From contig JAXGYK010000001.1 in NCBI GenBank assembly GCA_040772305.1, forward strand, positions 1,054,001 through 1,118,000: 64,000 bases of DNA, read 5' to 3'. Source of the stretch: Mesolinea sp040772305. Lineage in GTDB: Bacteria > Chloroflexota > Anaerolineae > Anaerolineales > Anaerolineaceae. Under the pieces are notes generated by a model. It was given only the letters and a program-made list of their open reading frames with translations, was not told the origin of the DNA and made no database searches. The first letter of the stretch is position 1. Each line of letters begins with the position of its first letter. This document shows positions 51,983-61,371 of this stretch, piece after piece. The position numbers and the translations under genes are program-made.

Positions 51983-53641
51983 TCAGTGACCAGCCATCAG
52001 AAGGAATGCCAGAATCGTACCCATGATTCCCTCGCCGCCCAACAGACCGGCAGCGATGATATTACCGATGCTCTCATCTGCATCCCTGCTGGTATAGCGT
52101 TTGACCAGCCATCCAGCCGCTGCACCGAGGAAAATCGCAGTGGCCATTCCAAGCGATAGCAGCATACCAATGCCAATGATCATGGTTGGTACGCGATTCA
52201 GGTACAGGATGCAACCCAGGAGAACAGCAATTGCAAACACGACCGGGTCACCAATGCCCTGCACCATCGCGGTAACACTATGAGCCTGGGCGGCACTTAG
52301 GCCGGTATCACCGCCCACACCGCCGAATTGCGAGATTAAGACAAACAGGGCAAATACGGCAGCAACCACACCCACCAGACCTCCCACCATTTGGGTAATG
52401 AACTGGGCAAAAGGGTCAGTGCCCAGGACTGCACCAGTTTTATAGTCGTTCATGGCATCGCCGGCATAACCGCAGGCCACCGCAACCACCGCTGCGATCA
52501 AATACGCCTGAAGGTCATCCACTCTGACCACGAGGCGGATTGCAAGCAAAACAATGATGCCAAAAACTTCCATCGGGTTGATACCGGTTTGGCCGGTAAT
52601 CACCGAGGACATCAGTGTAGCGAATAGCACCCCCAGCATCAGCAAGCCCGAGACAACTGGTGGTAAACCAGCCAGGATGCTGATTACAAAAGCTATCGCA
52701 GTGGAAACAAGTGCAAATAATCCCGGCTTTAACCTGCCCTGCGAACTGGTTTTAGAAAGCTGAGGCTTTTCCAGCGTAGAGAGGAACTGGATCAGGATTC
52801 CGATACCGCTGCCGACCATCAGGCCTACGGCACTGGTCATAATAAAAGCGCCAGCCGCTTCCGAGCTGGAAAAGGTGCCGTAGGTAAGACCAAACTGGCG
52901 CAGGCCTAATTGGGAAACCAGCGCTCCCAGAAGCCAGTACAAAGCCCCTGGGAATCCAATGATGTAACCGATTCCTATCGCCATTGGCGAAGCATATAAT
53001 TCAAGAGGGAGATTACCGAGTTTGCCTGCCAGGGTTTGCGGGATCCAGGCTAGCTTATCACGCATAACAGTAAAGACCGCTCCAAAGCCCAGGGATCCAA
53101 AGAGGATGCCAGCCTTGCGACCGCCCTGGTCACCCGTACGCAGGGTTTCGGCCGCGGCGGCGCCAATGGGATAAGCCAGTTTCAGCTCCTCTATGCTGCG
53201 CTTACGCAAGTACCAGCAAAGCATCGTTCCGAGAATAACCCCTGCCAGGGCGGTGAGTAAAACCGGCCAAAGCTTGGGCAGCAGCCATTCCCGCAGAGTC
53301 TGGTTTGCCGGGTCATAAGCCTGATAGATCCCGCTAATCCATAGTCCGGGAATGGTAAAGGCAATACCGCCAGCGACCATGGCTCCGCTGGACATCCCTG
53401 TTTGCGTGACGTTGATTTCCTGCAGGTCTGTGTTGCCCAAAAACTTAAGCACTGCCATAGAAAGGACAGCTACAAATATTGTTGGCCAGGGAAGGGCGCT
53501 CATGCGCAGGGCTACATAAACAGAACTAAAGGTAATCAGGGTGGAACCAAGTGCGGTCAGGACAATGGATCGCAGGCTAAGCTGCGGGATATTGAGAAAG
53601 CTTTTTTTGGGGGCAGAACTTGTTTCTTGATCAAATTTCAT
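51983..53641 (-). CDS. OPT-family oligopeptide transporter
   Basis: The 552-residue protein has about fifteen hydrophobic segments. It has OPT-type blocks: LRSIVLTALGSTLITFSSVYVALRMSALPWP, LQEINVTQTGMSSGAMVAGGIAFTIPGLW, LAYPIGAAAAETLRTGDQGG, and GYAGDAMNDYKTGAVLGTDPFAQFITQMVG. OPT proteins take up small peptides or metal chelates by proton coupling. It stands alone with its own strand orientation; the neighbouring ABC peptide-type transporter is unrelated in mechanism but may share substrates. Confidence 0.85.
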   Translation of the reverse strand: MKFDQETSSAPKKSFLNIPQLSLRSIVLTALGSTLITFSSVYVALRMSALPWPTIFVAVLSMAVLKFLGNTDLQEINVTQTGMSSGAMVAGGIAFTIPGLWISGIYQAYDPANQTLREWLLPKLWPVLLTALAGVILGTMLCWYLRKRSIEELKLAYPIGAAAAETLRTGDQGGRKAGILFGSLGFGAVFTVMRDKLAWIPQTLAGKLGNLPLELYASPMAIGIGYIIGFPGALYWLLGALVSQLGLRQFGLTYGTFSSSEAAGAFIMTSAVGLMVGSGIGILIQFLSTLEKPQLSKTSSQGRLKPGLFALVSTAIAFVISILAGLPPVVSGLLMLGVLFATLMSSVITGQTGINPMEVFGIIVLLAIRLVVRVDDLQAYLIAAVVAVACGYAGDAMNDYKTGAVLGTDPFAQFITQMVGGLVGVVAAVFALFVLISQFGGVGGDTGLSAAQAHSVTAMVQGIGDPVVFAIAVLLGCILYLNRVPTMIIGIGMLLSLGMATAIFLGAAAGWLVKRYTSRDADESIGNIIAAGLLGGEGIMGTILAFLLMAGH

Positions 53642-53703
53642 GGCTTGGATTATACGGCAGAGGATATAACTAAGATGAACCTTGCACCTTCTGACAACGA
53701 CAC

Positions 53704-53734
53704 AAGAAAAAAGGGCTGCTCGTCGGGCAGCCCT
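53704..53734 (-). terminator. Terminator after the superoxide dismutase gene
   Basis: An 8-bp stem AGGGCTGC / GCAGCCCT with a 7-base loop is followed on the minus strand by TTTTTTC. Confidence 0.88.
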
Positions 53735-53750
53735 GTCGTTGACAGCAAAC

Positions 53751-54368
53751 CTAACGTTTGATTTGCTCCAAAACGTAATCCCAGTTTACCAGTTGGTCGA
53801 TTACGGCTTCAAGGTAAGCTTGGCGCTTGTTCTGATAATCCAGGTAATACGCGTGTTCCCAGACGTCCAGGGTAAGGACTGCACGGCGGGTATCGCTCCA
53901 GGGTTCATTGGCGTTGGGTGTCTTATCCAGGGAGAGTTTGCCGTCTTCCAGAATAAGCCATGCCCAGCCAGAACCAAATTGGCTCACGCCAGCCTGAACC
54001 AGCTGCTTGCGGAATTCCTCCCAGGATCCAAAGTCCTTTTCGACAAGTTCCTTGAGTTCATCCGAGGGCTTTACCTTGCCAGCGGGGGCCAGGCACTTCC
54101 AGTAAAAGTTGTGGTTCCAAACCTGTGCACTGTTGTTATAGAGGGCCTGGTTTTTCTTTTCTTTGGCATCAATGATTATTTCTTCCAGCGTCTTGCCCTC
54201 CAGATCGGTGTCTTTGGTGAGTTCGAGGGTCTTATCCACATAGGCTTTATGGTGTTTGCCATGGTGGAATTCGAGGGTCTTGGCTGAAATGACGGGTTCA
54301 AGGGCATCTTTTGCCCAGGGCAGTTCAGGTAATTCAACGGGGGTTTTCATCCAGACTTCTTTAGTCAT
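53751..54368 (-). CDS. sodB: Superoxide dismutase, Fe type
   Basis: The 205-residue protein has the four metal-ligand regions: His in LEFHHGKHHKAYVDK, His in NNSAQVWNHNFYW, and Asp/His in LTLDVWEHAYYLDYQNKR. NNSAQVWNHNFYW with its Gln is typical of the iron enzymes; Mn enzymes usually show a GGHxNH pattern, so Fe is favoured but not certain. It converts superoxide to peroxide and oxygen, useful to an anaerobe under oxygen stress. The ATG at 54368 follows an AAGGAG ribosome site; a second Met at 54350 is possible. Confidence 0.93.
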   Translation of the reverse strand: MTKEVWMKTPVELPELPWAKDALEPVISAKTLEFHHGKHHKAYVDKTLELTKDTDLEGKTLEEIIIDAKEKKNQALYNNSAQVWNHNFYWKCLAPAGKVKPSDELKELVEKDFGSWEEFRKQLVQAGVSQFGSGWAWLILEDGKLSLDKTPNANEPWSDTRRAVLTLDVWEHAYYLDYQNKRQAYLEAVIDQLVNWDYVLEQIKR

Positions 54369-54510
54369 AGTTTTTCTTAGCTCCTTTTCTTTTTGATATA
54401 AAGATCATCAGATGTGATCACTTTTCATTCAAAGTATAGTGGGATTATAACGTGCAAGGGCATCACATTTCACCCCAAGACCTCTACAAACCAAGCTGAG
54501 AAATCTGGTC

Positions 54511-55995
54511 TTATAGAGGCTTTTGTTCCTCGTGGTACTCGGCATCCTGATTGACTTTAAACACATCGTAAAGACGCCGGCCGGCCAGGACGTTCTCCAC
54601 AGTCAAAAAGGCCGTCATCATCGAATGGTCGCTGTTGTTGTAGCGGTGGATACCGCCGCGTCCAAATGGGAGCAGGTTGTTAAAGCGTTCAAGAGCATTG
54701 CGCAGCGTCTGCACCTTTTCCTCATAACCGATCTGATAGACCGGGTAAACATTACGCATACGCACCACGGCTGCATCGCTGATTTCCTCTTCGCTGGCAA
54801 AACCCAGCTGTAAGAAATCGGCTTTGCCTTGTTCGATCAGCTCGGAATCGCTCATCTCCCAGAACTCATCGCCGTAAGTGCAGGTATATTCCAGACCGAT
54901 CACGCTTTGATCCTCGTTGGGGATCATAAAGGGGCTCCAGTTTCTGAAGTTTTGGAAGCGGATGGAGCGTAAGCCTTCGTCGTGGGTGTAAACCCAGGTA
55001 TCCTCGCTGATGTAAGGTGTGTCGATCACCAGAGCAACGGTAACAAAATCACGGAATTTCAACCAGTCTGCTGCTGCCAATACTTGCGGCTCCAGGGATG
55101 GATATATTTGTTGAGCAAGTTCACGGTAGGGGATTGTTGAGAGCACCCAATCTGCTGCGTAACTTTCCTCTCCAGAGGAAGTTTGGGCAATTACCTGAGT
55201 TATCTTCTTGCCGTCATGTTCCAAGCGGACAACTTTTCTATCCAGGAGTACCTGCCCGCCTCGGGCCTGGATCTTAGACGCGGCCCTTTCCCATAACTCG
55301 CCAGGACCCTGGCGCGGATAGTTGAACTGGTCAATAAAACTTTTAACCTGATTTTTCTTTCCGGAGCGTAGTGCACTGGTGATTGTGTTCCAGATCGAAA
55401 CCCCTTTGATACGCTGCCCGGCAAAGTCGGTAGAGAGTAGTTTGCAAGGCAAACCCCAGAGCTTTTCGTTGTAGCGGATGAAGAAGGGCTGGGCCAAAAA
55501 GTCGCCAAAGTGGTTGCGGAACCAGGCTTCTAGGTTGTCTTCGGGTTTTACCGGGGCGAACTTGCGCCATGCCAGGCCGGCAGCGGTTTGGACAGCAAAG
55601 CCCAAGCCGAATTTGTGCAGGATCTCGGCGATTTTGATGGGGTAAGCGAAGAATTTTCCGCGGTACAGCCAACGGCTCAGGCGCGGACGGGTGAGAAAGT
55701 CCTGGCCCATCATCTGATACCACCAGTCCACCACCTTTTGATTCTTGGAAAAGAAACGGTGCCCACCAATATCGAAGCGGTAGTCTTTATAGCGCACGGT
55801 GCGGCTGATCCCGCCTACATAAGTAGGGTCTTGTTCAAGAACGGTTACATCGTAATCGCGGCAGATTAATTCCAATGCCGCAGTAAGCCCTGCAGGCCCG
55901 GCACCTAAAACCAGAACTTTGGGCTTCGTCTTTGCCTGTGGATGGATGACAACCGGGCGCGAAATCTCAGAGTTGAAGGGTTTTTCGGTAGGCAT
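54511..55995 (-). CDS. FAD-dependent NAD(P)-type oxidoreductase, UDP-galactopyranose-mutase/amine-oxidase-like
   Basis: The 494-residue protein has the dinucleotide fold VLVLGAGPAGLTAALELICRDYDVTVLEQD followed by GGISRTVRYKDYRFDIGGHRFFSKN. These are seen in a bacterial family between protoporphyrinogen oxidase and UDP-galactopyranose mutase, often beside polysaccharide genes. WYRMMG-like WWYQMMG, PYRELAQQI and GGIHRYNNSDHSMMTAFLTVENVL near the C-terminus also fit. The substrate is not known. It begins 6 bp downstream of the YjbQ gene, so the two are likely one transcript with the GPH symporter gene upstream. Confidence 0.85.
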   Translation of the reverse strand: MPTEKPFNSEISRPVVIHPQAKTKPKVLVLGAGPAGLTAALELICRDYDVTVLEQDPTYVGGISRTVRYKDYRFDIGGHRFFSKNQKVVDWWYQMMGQDFLTRPRLSRWLYRGKFFAYPIKIAEILHKFGLGFAVQTAAGLAWRKFAPVKPEDNLEAWFRNHFGDFLAQPFFIRYNEKLWGLPCKLLSTDFAGQRIKGVSIWNTITSALRSGKKNQVKSFIDQFNYPRQGPGELWERAASKIQARGGQVLLDRKVVRLEHDGKKITQVIAQTSSGEESYAADWVLSTIPYRELAQQIYPSLEPQVLAAADWLKFRDFVTVALVIDTPYISEDTWVYTHDEGLRSIRFQNFRNWSPFMIPNEDQSVIGLEYTCTYGDEFWEMSDSELIEQGKADFLQLGFASEEEISDAAVVRMRNVYPVYQIGYEEKVQTLRNALERFNNLLPFGRGGIHRYNNSDHSMMTAFLTVENVLAGRRLYDVFKVNQDAEYHEEQKPL

Positions 55996-56001
55996 TGATT
56001 G

Positions 56002-56421
56002 CTATTCGCCGATCACTTTGACCAAAACGCGCTTAGGTCTGCGGCCATCAAACTCGCCATAAAAAATTTGCTCCCAGGGACCGAAATCCAATTTTCCGGC
56101 GGTGATGGCGCAGACCACTTCACGGCCCATCACACTGCGTTTCAAATGCGCATCGGCATTATCTTCTCCGGTATCGTTATGGCGATACTGGTCTAGAGGC
56201 GCATGCGGAGCCAGGCCTTCCAGCCAGCGGTCAATATCCTGATGCAGGCCGCTTTCGTGGTCGTTAATAAACACAGAGGCGGTGATATGCATCGCGTTGA
56301 CGAGCACTAAACCTTCCTGCACACCGCTTTCGGTGACAGCTTGCTGCACTTCACGCGTGATATTCACAAAACCACGCCGGCCTGGGGTCTTCATCCATAA
56401 CTCTTTGCGAAAAGATTTCAT
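56002..56421 (-). CDS. YjbQ-family protein (UPF0047)
   Basis: The 139-residue protein matches the YjbQ family: FRKELWMKTPGRRGFVNITREV, LVNAMHITASVFINDHESGLHQDI and the YRHNDTGEDNADAHLKRSVMG motif with its conserved His and Asp. Some members show thiamine-phosphate synthase activity; the natural role is unsettled. I took the ATG at 56421 because AGGGAG lies before it and the family starts at this point; an ATG at 56451 would add ten residues. Confidence 0.88.
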   Translation of the reverse strand: MKSFRKELWMKTPGRRGFVNITREVQQAVTESGVQEGLVLVNAMHITASVFINDHESGLHQDIDRWLEGLAPHAPLDQYRHNDTGEDNADAHLKRSVMGREVVCAITAGKLDFGPWEQIFYGEFDGRRPKRVLVKVIGE

Positions 56422-56460
56422 AGTTCGCTCCCTTGCTGTCTTTGCAAGCATAAATCCATC

Positions 56461-57927
56461 TCAGGACTGATCCTTCGCTTGCTCTGCAGCAGCTGTTTGC
56501 TTTATCACTTCCAGGCGGGCTTTCTTTTCTGCGTGCAGCTGAAGGATTTGTTCTTTCTGTTCGGCCAGAACTTTACCGCCCAGTGGAAACCAGGTGAGCG
56601 CAAGTGCACCGATTGCCAGGCTGATGCCTGGGATCAGCCCAACCAGTGCCTTTATACCCATACGCGCGCTTTCAGGTTGGTTTAAGAAGGGCACACCGCC
56701 ATTCGCCTGGGTGGTTACAAAAGCGGTTTGGGTCAAAATGAAGGCTGTAATCCAAATTGCCAGTGATTGGGCTGGTTTGGTAATGAGTGCATTTGCACCC
56801 AGGTAACTGCCTTCGCGGCGTGCGCCGGTGCGCAATTCGTCATCATCGACTACCTGGCTAAGAACAATGTAGTTCACCACCTGATTTCCGCTGTATCCAA
56901 AACCAGCAATGGCAATCGCCAGGGGAATAAGGGATACAGGCAGGAAATAGACCAGACTAAAACCAATTGCACAGATGATCAGATATCCGCGCCATACCTT
57001 AGCAGCTTCCCACTTTTTCAGAGGGTATTTTACAAGCGGCACACCGATGGTAAGGGGAATAAACAATGCCCCGAGCAGGGGGAAGACACCAAACTTGCTC
57101 TGGTATACGTAATCTGAGAGGTAATAAATTGCTCCCATGGCTACAGCAAACATAAAGGTGCACATAAAACTGGTGATCACGTAAACGATAAAAGCCTTGT
57201 TGGAAAGCGTGCTTTTGATCGCCTGCCACCAGGGCAGGGGCTCATCTACAGTGCTGAACTCGCGGCGTTCCTTGATAACAAAAGATGCATAGAAAATAAA
57301 AGCAGAGCAGACGATGCCTACTGCAAGCATCGTCATGCGGAAAGGCGTTAGCGAAGCGTTGTCTCCAGCACCACCAGGACGGACAAATTCCGGGATGACA
57401 AAGGCCAACAAGGTTCCTAAAAGGCCGAACAAAGCCGCAACGATGGAAAGTTTGCCGCGTTCAATATCCGATTCAGAGAGCTCGGGCATAAAGGTGCCGT
57501 GAACCAGGCCCAGAATAGTAAAGCAAGTATCGTATAACAGCATGGTTACCAGCATCCACCAAAACTTAAGCAACTGGCTTGCGTTTTCGGGGCAAAACCA
57601 AATGGCGGCAAAGGTAAGGGCATAAAACGGGGCAGTGTAGCGCAGGTAGGGCACGCGCCGGCCCAGCTTGCTTTTGGTACGGTCGGTGATTTCGCCAAAG
57701 ATGGGGTCGATGATTGCGTTCCAAATGGCATAAATGAACATTGCAATGCCGATCCACTTTTGGTCCAGGCCTAAATTGTCCTGGAAAAACTTGGTGAGCA
57801 TGGCTGTGTACACACCGCCTATGACGGCCATGCCCAACTGGGCCAGCCCAAAGGCCAATTTGGTAGCATTACTTAGCTTGGGTGCCTGATGTACCGGAAT
57901 AGCAGGGGGATTAAGGTCGCTTTGCAT
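56461..57927 (-). CDS. GPH-type sugar:cation symporter
   Basis: The 488-residue protein has twelve hydrophobic segments. The blocks KLAFGLAQLGMAVIGGVYTAMLTKFFQDNLGL, AIWNAIIDPIFGEITDRTKSKLGRRVPYL and the central FGYSGNQVVNYIVLSQVVDDDELRTGARREGSYLGANALI match glycoside-pentoside-hexuronide:cation symporters. These import sugars such as melibiose, xylosides or glucuronides with Na+ or H+. The C-terminal tail is charged and helical. It is first in a three-gene set with YjbQ and the FAD enzyme, each gap below 40 bp. Confidence 0.88.
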   Translation of the reverse strand: MQSDLNPPAIPVHQAPKLSNATKLAFGLAQLGMAVIGGVYTAMLTKFFQDNLGLDQKWIGIAMFIYAIWNAIIDPIFGEITDRTKSKLGRRVPYLRYTAPFYALTFAAIWFCPENASQLLKFWWMLVTMLLYDTCFTILGLVHGTFMPELSESDIERGKLSIVAALFGLLGTLLAFVIPEFVRPGGAGDNASLTPFRMTMLAVGIVCSAFIFYASFVIKERREFSTVDEPLPWWQAIKSTLSNKAFIVYVITSFMCTFMFAVAMGAIYYLSDYVYQSKFGVFPLLGALFIPLTIGVPLVKYPLKKWEAAKVWRGYLIICAIGFSLVYFLPVSLIPLAIAIAGFGYSGNQVVNYIVLSQVVDDDELRTGARREGSYLGANALITKPAQSLAIWITAFILTQTAFVTTQANGGVPFLNQPESARMGIKALVGLIPGISLAIGALALTWFPLGGKVLAEQKEQILQLHAEKKARLEVIKQTAAAEQAKDQS

Positions 57928-58201
57928 GGGCTCTCCTTTAGTAAATGGCAGGATGAATTGTACCTTGAAGATTCTTGCAAATGACAGGTAACTGTTACAG
58001 GAGGAGAATGATACACAGAGACATTTTTGGTGGAGAATTGCTGCAAGGCTAATTTGTAAAAAACTTTGGATAAGGAAGCGGAGTTTTTTCTGTTTCTGCC
58101 AGGTCTATGATCGATAAAACAGCTGTTTACTTTTTGATGGTTTGTGTACAAGCCTGCAAAATATGAGAAATCTAAATATTTATGCAGAACCTTGAAAAAC
58201 A

Positions 58202-58215
58202 CGAACAAACGGTCT
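58202..58215 (+). promoter_or_regulatory. Candidate SOS (LexA) box upstream of uvrA
   Basis: CGAACAAACGGTCT matches the Gram-positive/Dehalococcoides-type LexA box CGAACRNRYGTTYC at 12 of 14 positions. It lies 145 bp before uvrA, a DNA-repair gene commonly under LexA. The remaining 57928-58359 gap holds a short tandem repeat but no gene. Confidence 0.4.
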
Positions 58216-58271
58216 ATTATTTTTGGGGATATTTGTCTGGAAGGCCCGAGAAACGCAGAAATGCTTGTATC

Positions 58272-58307
58272 GGCCATGCAAAGCCTTGTTGGCCATGCAA
58301 AGCCTTG
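58272..58307 (+). repeat. Two tandem copies of a 17-bp sequence in front of uvrA
   Basis: GGCCATGCAAAGCCTTG occurs at 58272-58288 and 58291-58307, a 19-bp period. It could be an operator pair or slippage repeat; its function is unknown. Confidence 0.6.
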
Positions 58308-58359
58308 GTTTTCCTAGGCAGATGAACTTTGATAAACTTAAAGGTTGGAGATTTACCCA

Positions 58360-61300
58360 GTGAGCACTGAAAATCTGCGCGTGGTTGGCGCGCGTGAGCA
58401 CAATTTAAAAAATATTACGGTTGAGATCCCGCGGGACAAATTGGTGGTCCTTACCGGTCTTTCGGGCAGCGGTAAGAGCAGCTTAGCCTTCGATACGATA
58501 TTTGCCGAAGGCCAACGTCGTTATGTGGAATCGCTATCCAGTTATGCCCGCCAGTTTTTAGGCCAAATGGATAAGCCCGATGTCGATTCTATCGAAGGTC
58601 TCAGTCCAGCCGTTTCGATTGACCAAAAGACAACCAACCATAACCCGCGTTCTACCGTTGGTACGGTTACTGAAATCTACGACTACCTGCGCTTGCTCTT
58701 TGCACGTGTTGGTATACCGCATTGCGTGGAGTGCGGCCGGCCGCTTGCCCGGCAAAGTGCCCAGGAAATTGTGGATGTGTTGCTTGCCTTGGCTGCAGGA
58801 ACGCGCCTGATGATTTTGGCTCCCTTGGTCCGTGAACGTAAGGGTACCTATCAGGCAGTGCTCGAAGATATTCGCAAGAGCGGTTTTACCCGTGTGCGTG
58901 TGGATGGAAAAGTGCACCAGCTGGAAGAAGAAATAAGTTTGGACCGCTATAAAAAGCACACCATTGAGGCAGTGGTAGACCGGATTGTGATCAGTGAGCC
59001 CAGTGATGATGAGGATCGCCAAAATCAGCGCAGCCGTCTGACCGATTCGGTGGAGACAGCGCTAAAGGTGGGTGATGGCTTTGTTACGGTGGTCAACCTT
59101 AGTGCCGAACCGTCGGTAGACCTGCAGTTTTCAGAACATCTGGCCTGTCCGGAACACGGAAGCATGCTGGTTGAGATTGAACCGCGTACTTTTTCATTCA
59201 ATACCCCTCATGGTGCCTGTCCGGATTGCCAGGGCTTGGGAGCTACTTTGGAAATTGATACCCAGTTGTTGATTCCAGACCGGGAAAAATCGCTGTCCCA
59301 AGGTGCTATTAGTGTTTTGGAATGGTCTACGAAGCAGAGAGAACAAGGCTGGTACCAGCAGATGCTGGAAGCGATAGCGGAAGATTCTGGTTTTACGCTG
59401 GATACACCCATTAAAAACTTAAGCAAAAGCCAGCTGCATGCACTGCTGTATGGCACAGGCAGCCGTGAGATCCGTGTGCGTTATACCAACCGGCACGGAC
59501 GCAGCAGTGTCTTTAACACTCCTTTCGAAGGAGTAATTGCTAACCTGGAGCGACGCTGGCGGGAGACCGAAAGCGATTGGATCCGGGCCCGCATTGGCGA
59601 GTTTATGGCCGAAAAACCCTGCGAACTTTGCGGCGGTAAACGCCTGCGCCGCGAAGCTTTGGGCGTTACGATCGATGGAAAAAACATCATTGAGGTTACC
59701 TCCTGGCCAGTATCTCGCAGCCTTCAATGGGTCCAGGATTTGACTTCGCTGGATACAACCCCTTTAAACCGGCGTGAGCAAGCAATTGCAGAGCGCATCT
59801 TAAAGGAAATTCAGACACGCTTAGGTTTTTTGGCGGATGTTGGTCTGGATTACCTTACCCTGCAACGAGCTGCAACCAGCCTTTCCGGCGGCGAAGCCCA
59901 GCGCATCCGTTTAGCTACACAGGTCGGTTCCAAGCTTATGGGTGTGCTGTATGTGCTGGATGAGCCTTCAATTGGCTTACACCCACGTGATAATGACCGC
60001 CTGCTGGAGACTCTGAAGGATCTGCGGGATATGGGGAATACCGTACTGGTAGTTGAACATGACGATGAAACCATTCGCTCGGCTGATTGGGTGATCGATT
60101 TGGGACCTGGTGCTGGCGAACATGGCGGGGAGATTGTTGCAGTAGGTACGCCGCAAGAGATTGAAGCGCACCCGGATTCGCTTACCGGGGCCTACCTTTC
60201 TGGCCGCCAGTTTGTTCCTGTGCCTCAGGCGCGGCGGTCCGGCAACGGGGAAGTGTTGCGCATTGTAGGTGCCAGCGAAAACAATCTGAAAAATATCACT
60301 GTGGATATCCCCCTGGGAAAGTTCATCTGTATCACCGGCGTCAGCGGCAGCGGTAAATCCAGCCTGATGGTAGAAGTGCTTTACAACACCCTGGCGCGCC
60401 ACTTGCATGGTGCTCATACCCAAATTGGGAAACATGAACGCCTGGAAGGGGTCCAGTTTGTAGACAAGGTCATCAATATCGACCAAAGCCCCATTGGGCG
60501 CACACCGCGCTCGAACCCAGCAACTTACGTGGGAGTTTTTGATACAATCCGCGACCTCTTCAGCGAGCTTCCAGAGAGCAAAATTCGCGGTTACCAAAAA
60601 GGCAGGTTCAGCTTTAATGTCAAAGGCGGCCGCTGCGAGGCTTGCCAAGGCCAGGGTGAGCTTAAAATTGAAATGCAGTTTATGCCTGATGTGTATGTGC
60701 CCTGCGAGGTTTGCCACGGGACGCGTTTTAACCGTGAGACGCTTCAGGTGCAGTTTAAAGAAAAAAATATCGCTGAAGTACTCAATATGACTGTGGATCA
60801 GGCAGTCGATTTCTTCTCGGCATTTCCAAAGATCCAGCGCAGGCTGAAAACCCTGCAGGATGTTGGCTTGGGATACATCCAGATTGGTCAGCCTGCACCA
60901 TACCTCAGCGGCGGTGAAGCCCAACGCGTAAAGCTTTCCAAGGAGCTAAGCCGGGTATCTACCGGTAAAACATTGTACGTGCTGGATGAACCCTCGGTAG
61001 GCTTGCATGCAGCCGATGTGCACCGTCTGATTGATGTGCTGCAATCGCTGGTAGAGACGGGCAATACTGTCCTGATCATTGAGCATAATCTGGATATTAT
61101 CAAAGTTGCTGATTGGATCATCGACCTTGGCCCTGAAGGCGGTGACGGTGGAGGGGAACTGATTGCTGAGGGCACGCCTGAAGATATTTGTGCAAACCCG
61201 AAAAGCTATACCGGCCAGTTTTTGCATAAATACGTGCTTGACCATCATCAGCAAACTTGCGAGCCGCTGCCCAAACGCAAGAGTAAGACCAAGGCTGATA

Positions 61301-61371
61301 GTGCTCTGCCTGGCAAGACCAAAACAACGCCTGCGCAGAAGACAAAAGCCGTTAAAAACAAGATAGCATGA
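58360..61371 (+). CDS. uvrA: UvrA, excinuclease ABC subunit A
   Basis: The 1003-residue protein is the damage-sensing ATPase of nucleotide excision repair; with UvrB it scans DNA. Both ABC domains are present: Walker A LTGLSGSGKSSLAFD (~32-46) and ITGVSGSGKSSLMVE (~650), signatures TSLSGGEAQRIRLAT and PYLSGGEAQRVKLSK, Walker B VLYVLDEPSIGLHPRD and TLYVLDEPSVGLH. Zinc modules are seen: CPEHGSMLVEIEPRTFSFNTPHGACPDCQGLG (a Cys-x2-His first half) and CEACQGQGEL...CEVCHGTRFN. The C-terminal ~50 residues are Lys/Pro-rich and not part of the family core. GTG at 58360 was chosen because GGAG lies 9 bases upstream. Confidence 0.96.
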   Translation: MSTENLRVVGAREHNLKNITVEIPRDKLVVLTGLSGSGKSSLAFDTIFAEGQRRYVESLSSYARQFLGQMDKPDVDSIEGLSPAVSIDQKTTNHNPRSTVGTVTEIYDYLRLLFARVGIPHCVECGRPLARQSAQEIVDVLLALAAGTRLMILAPLVRERKGTYQAVLEDIRKSGFTRVRVDGKVHQLEEEISLDRYKKHTIEAVVDRIVISEPSDDEDRQNQRSRLTDSVETALKVGDGFVTVVNLSAEPSVDLQFSEHLACPEHGSMLVEIEPRTFSFNTPHGACPDCQGLGATLEIDTQLLIPDREKSLSQGAISVLEWSTKQREQGWYQQMLEAIAEDSGFTLDTPIKNLSKSQLHALLYGTGSREIRVRYTNRHGRSSVFNTPFEGVIANLERRWRETESDWIRARIGEFMAEKPCELCGGKRLRREALGVTIDGKNIIEVTSWPVSRSLQWVQDLTSLDTTPLNRREQAIAERILKEIQTRLGFLADVGLDYLTLQRAATSLSGGEAQRIRLATQVGSKLMGVLYVLDEPSIGLHPRDNDRLLETLKDLRDMGNTVLVVEHDDETIRSADWVIDLGPGAGEHGGEIVAVGTPQEIEAHPDSLTGAYLSGRQFVPVPQARRSGNGEVLRIVGASENNLKNITVDIPLGKFICITGVSGSGKSSLMVEVLYNTLARHLHGAHTQIGKHERLEGVQFVDKVINIDQSPIGRTPRSNPATYVGVFDTIRDLFSELPESKIRGYQKGRFSFNVKGGRCEACQGQGELKIEMQFMPDVYVPCEVCHGTRFNRETLQVQFKEKNIAEVLNMTVDQAVDFFSAFPKIQRRLKTLQDVGLGYIQIGQPAPYLSGGEAQRVKLSKELSRVSTGKTLYVLDEPSVGLHAADVHRLIDVLQSLVETGNTVLIIEHNLDIIKVADWIIDLGPEGGDGGGELIAEGTPEDICANPKSYTGQFLHKYVLDHHQQTCEPLPKRKSKTKADSALPGKTKTTPAQKTKAVKNKIA

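Noticed and set aside
58180..58401. 73-codon minus-strand frame upstream of uvrA
   Set aside because: It covers the tandem repeat and the uvrA start, has no motif and no ribosome site.
59977..60924. Long open frame of 315 codons on the minus strand
   Set aside because: It lies fully inside uvrA on the opposite strand, has no recognisable motif and no ribosome site; it is a shadow of a GC-balanced long gene.
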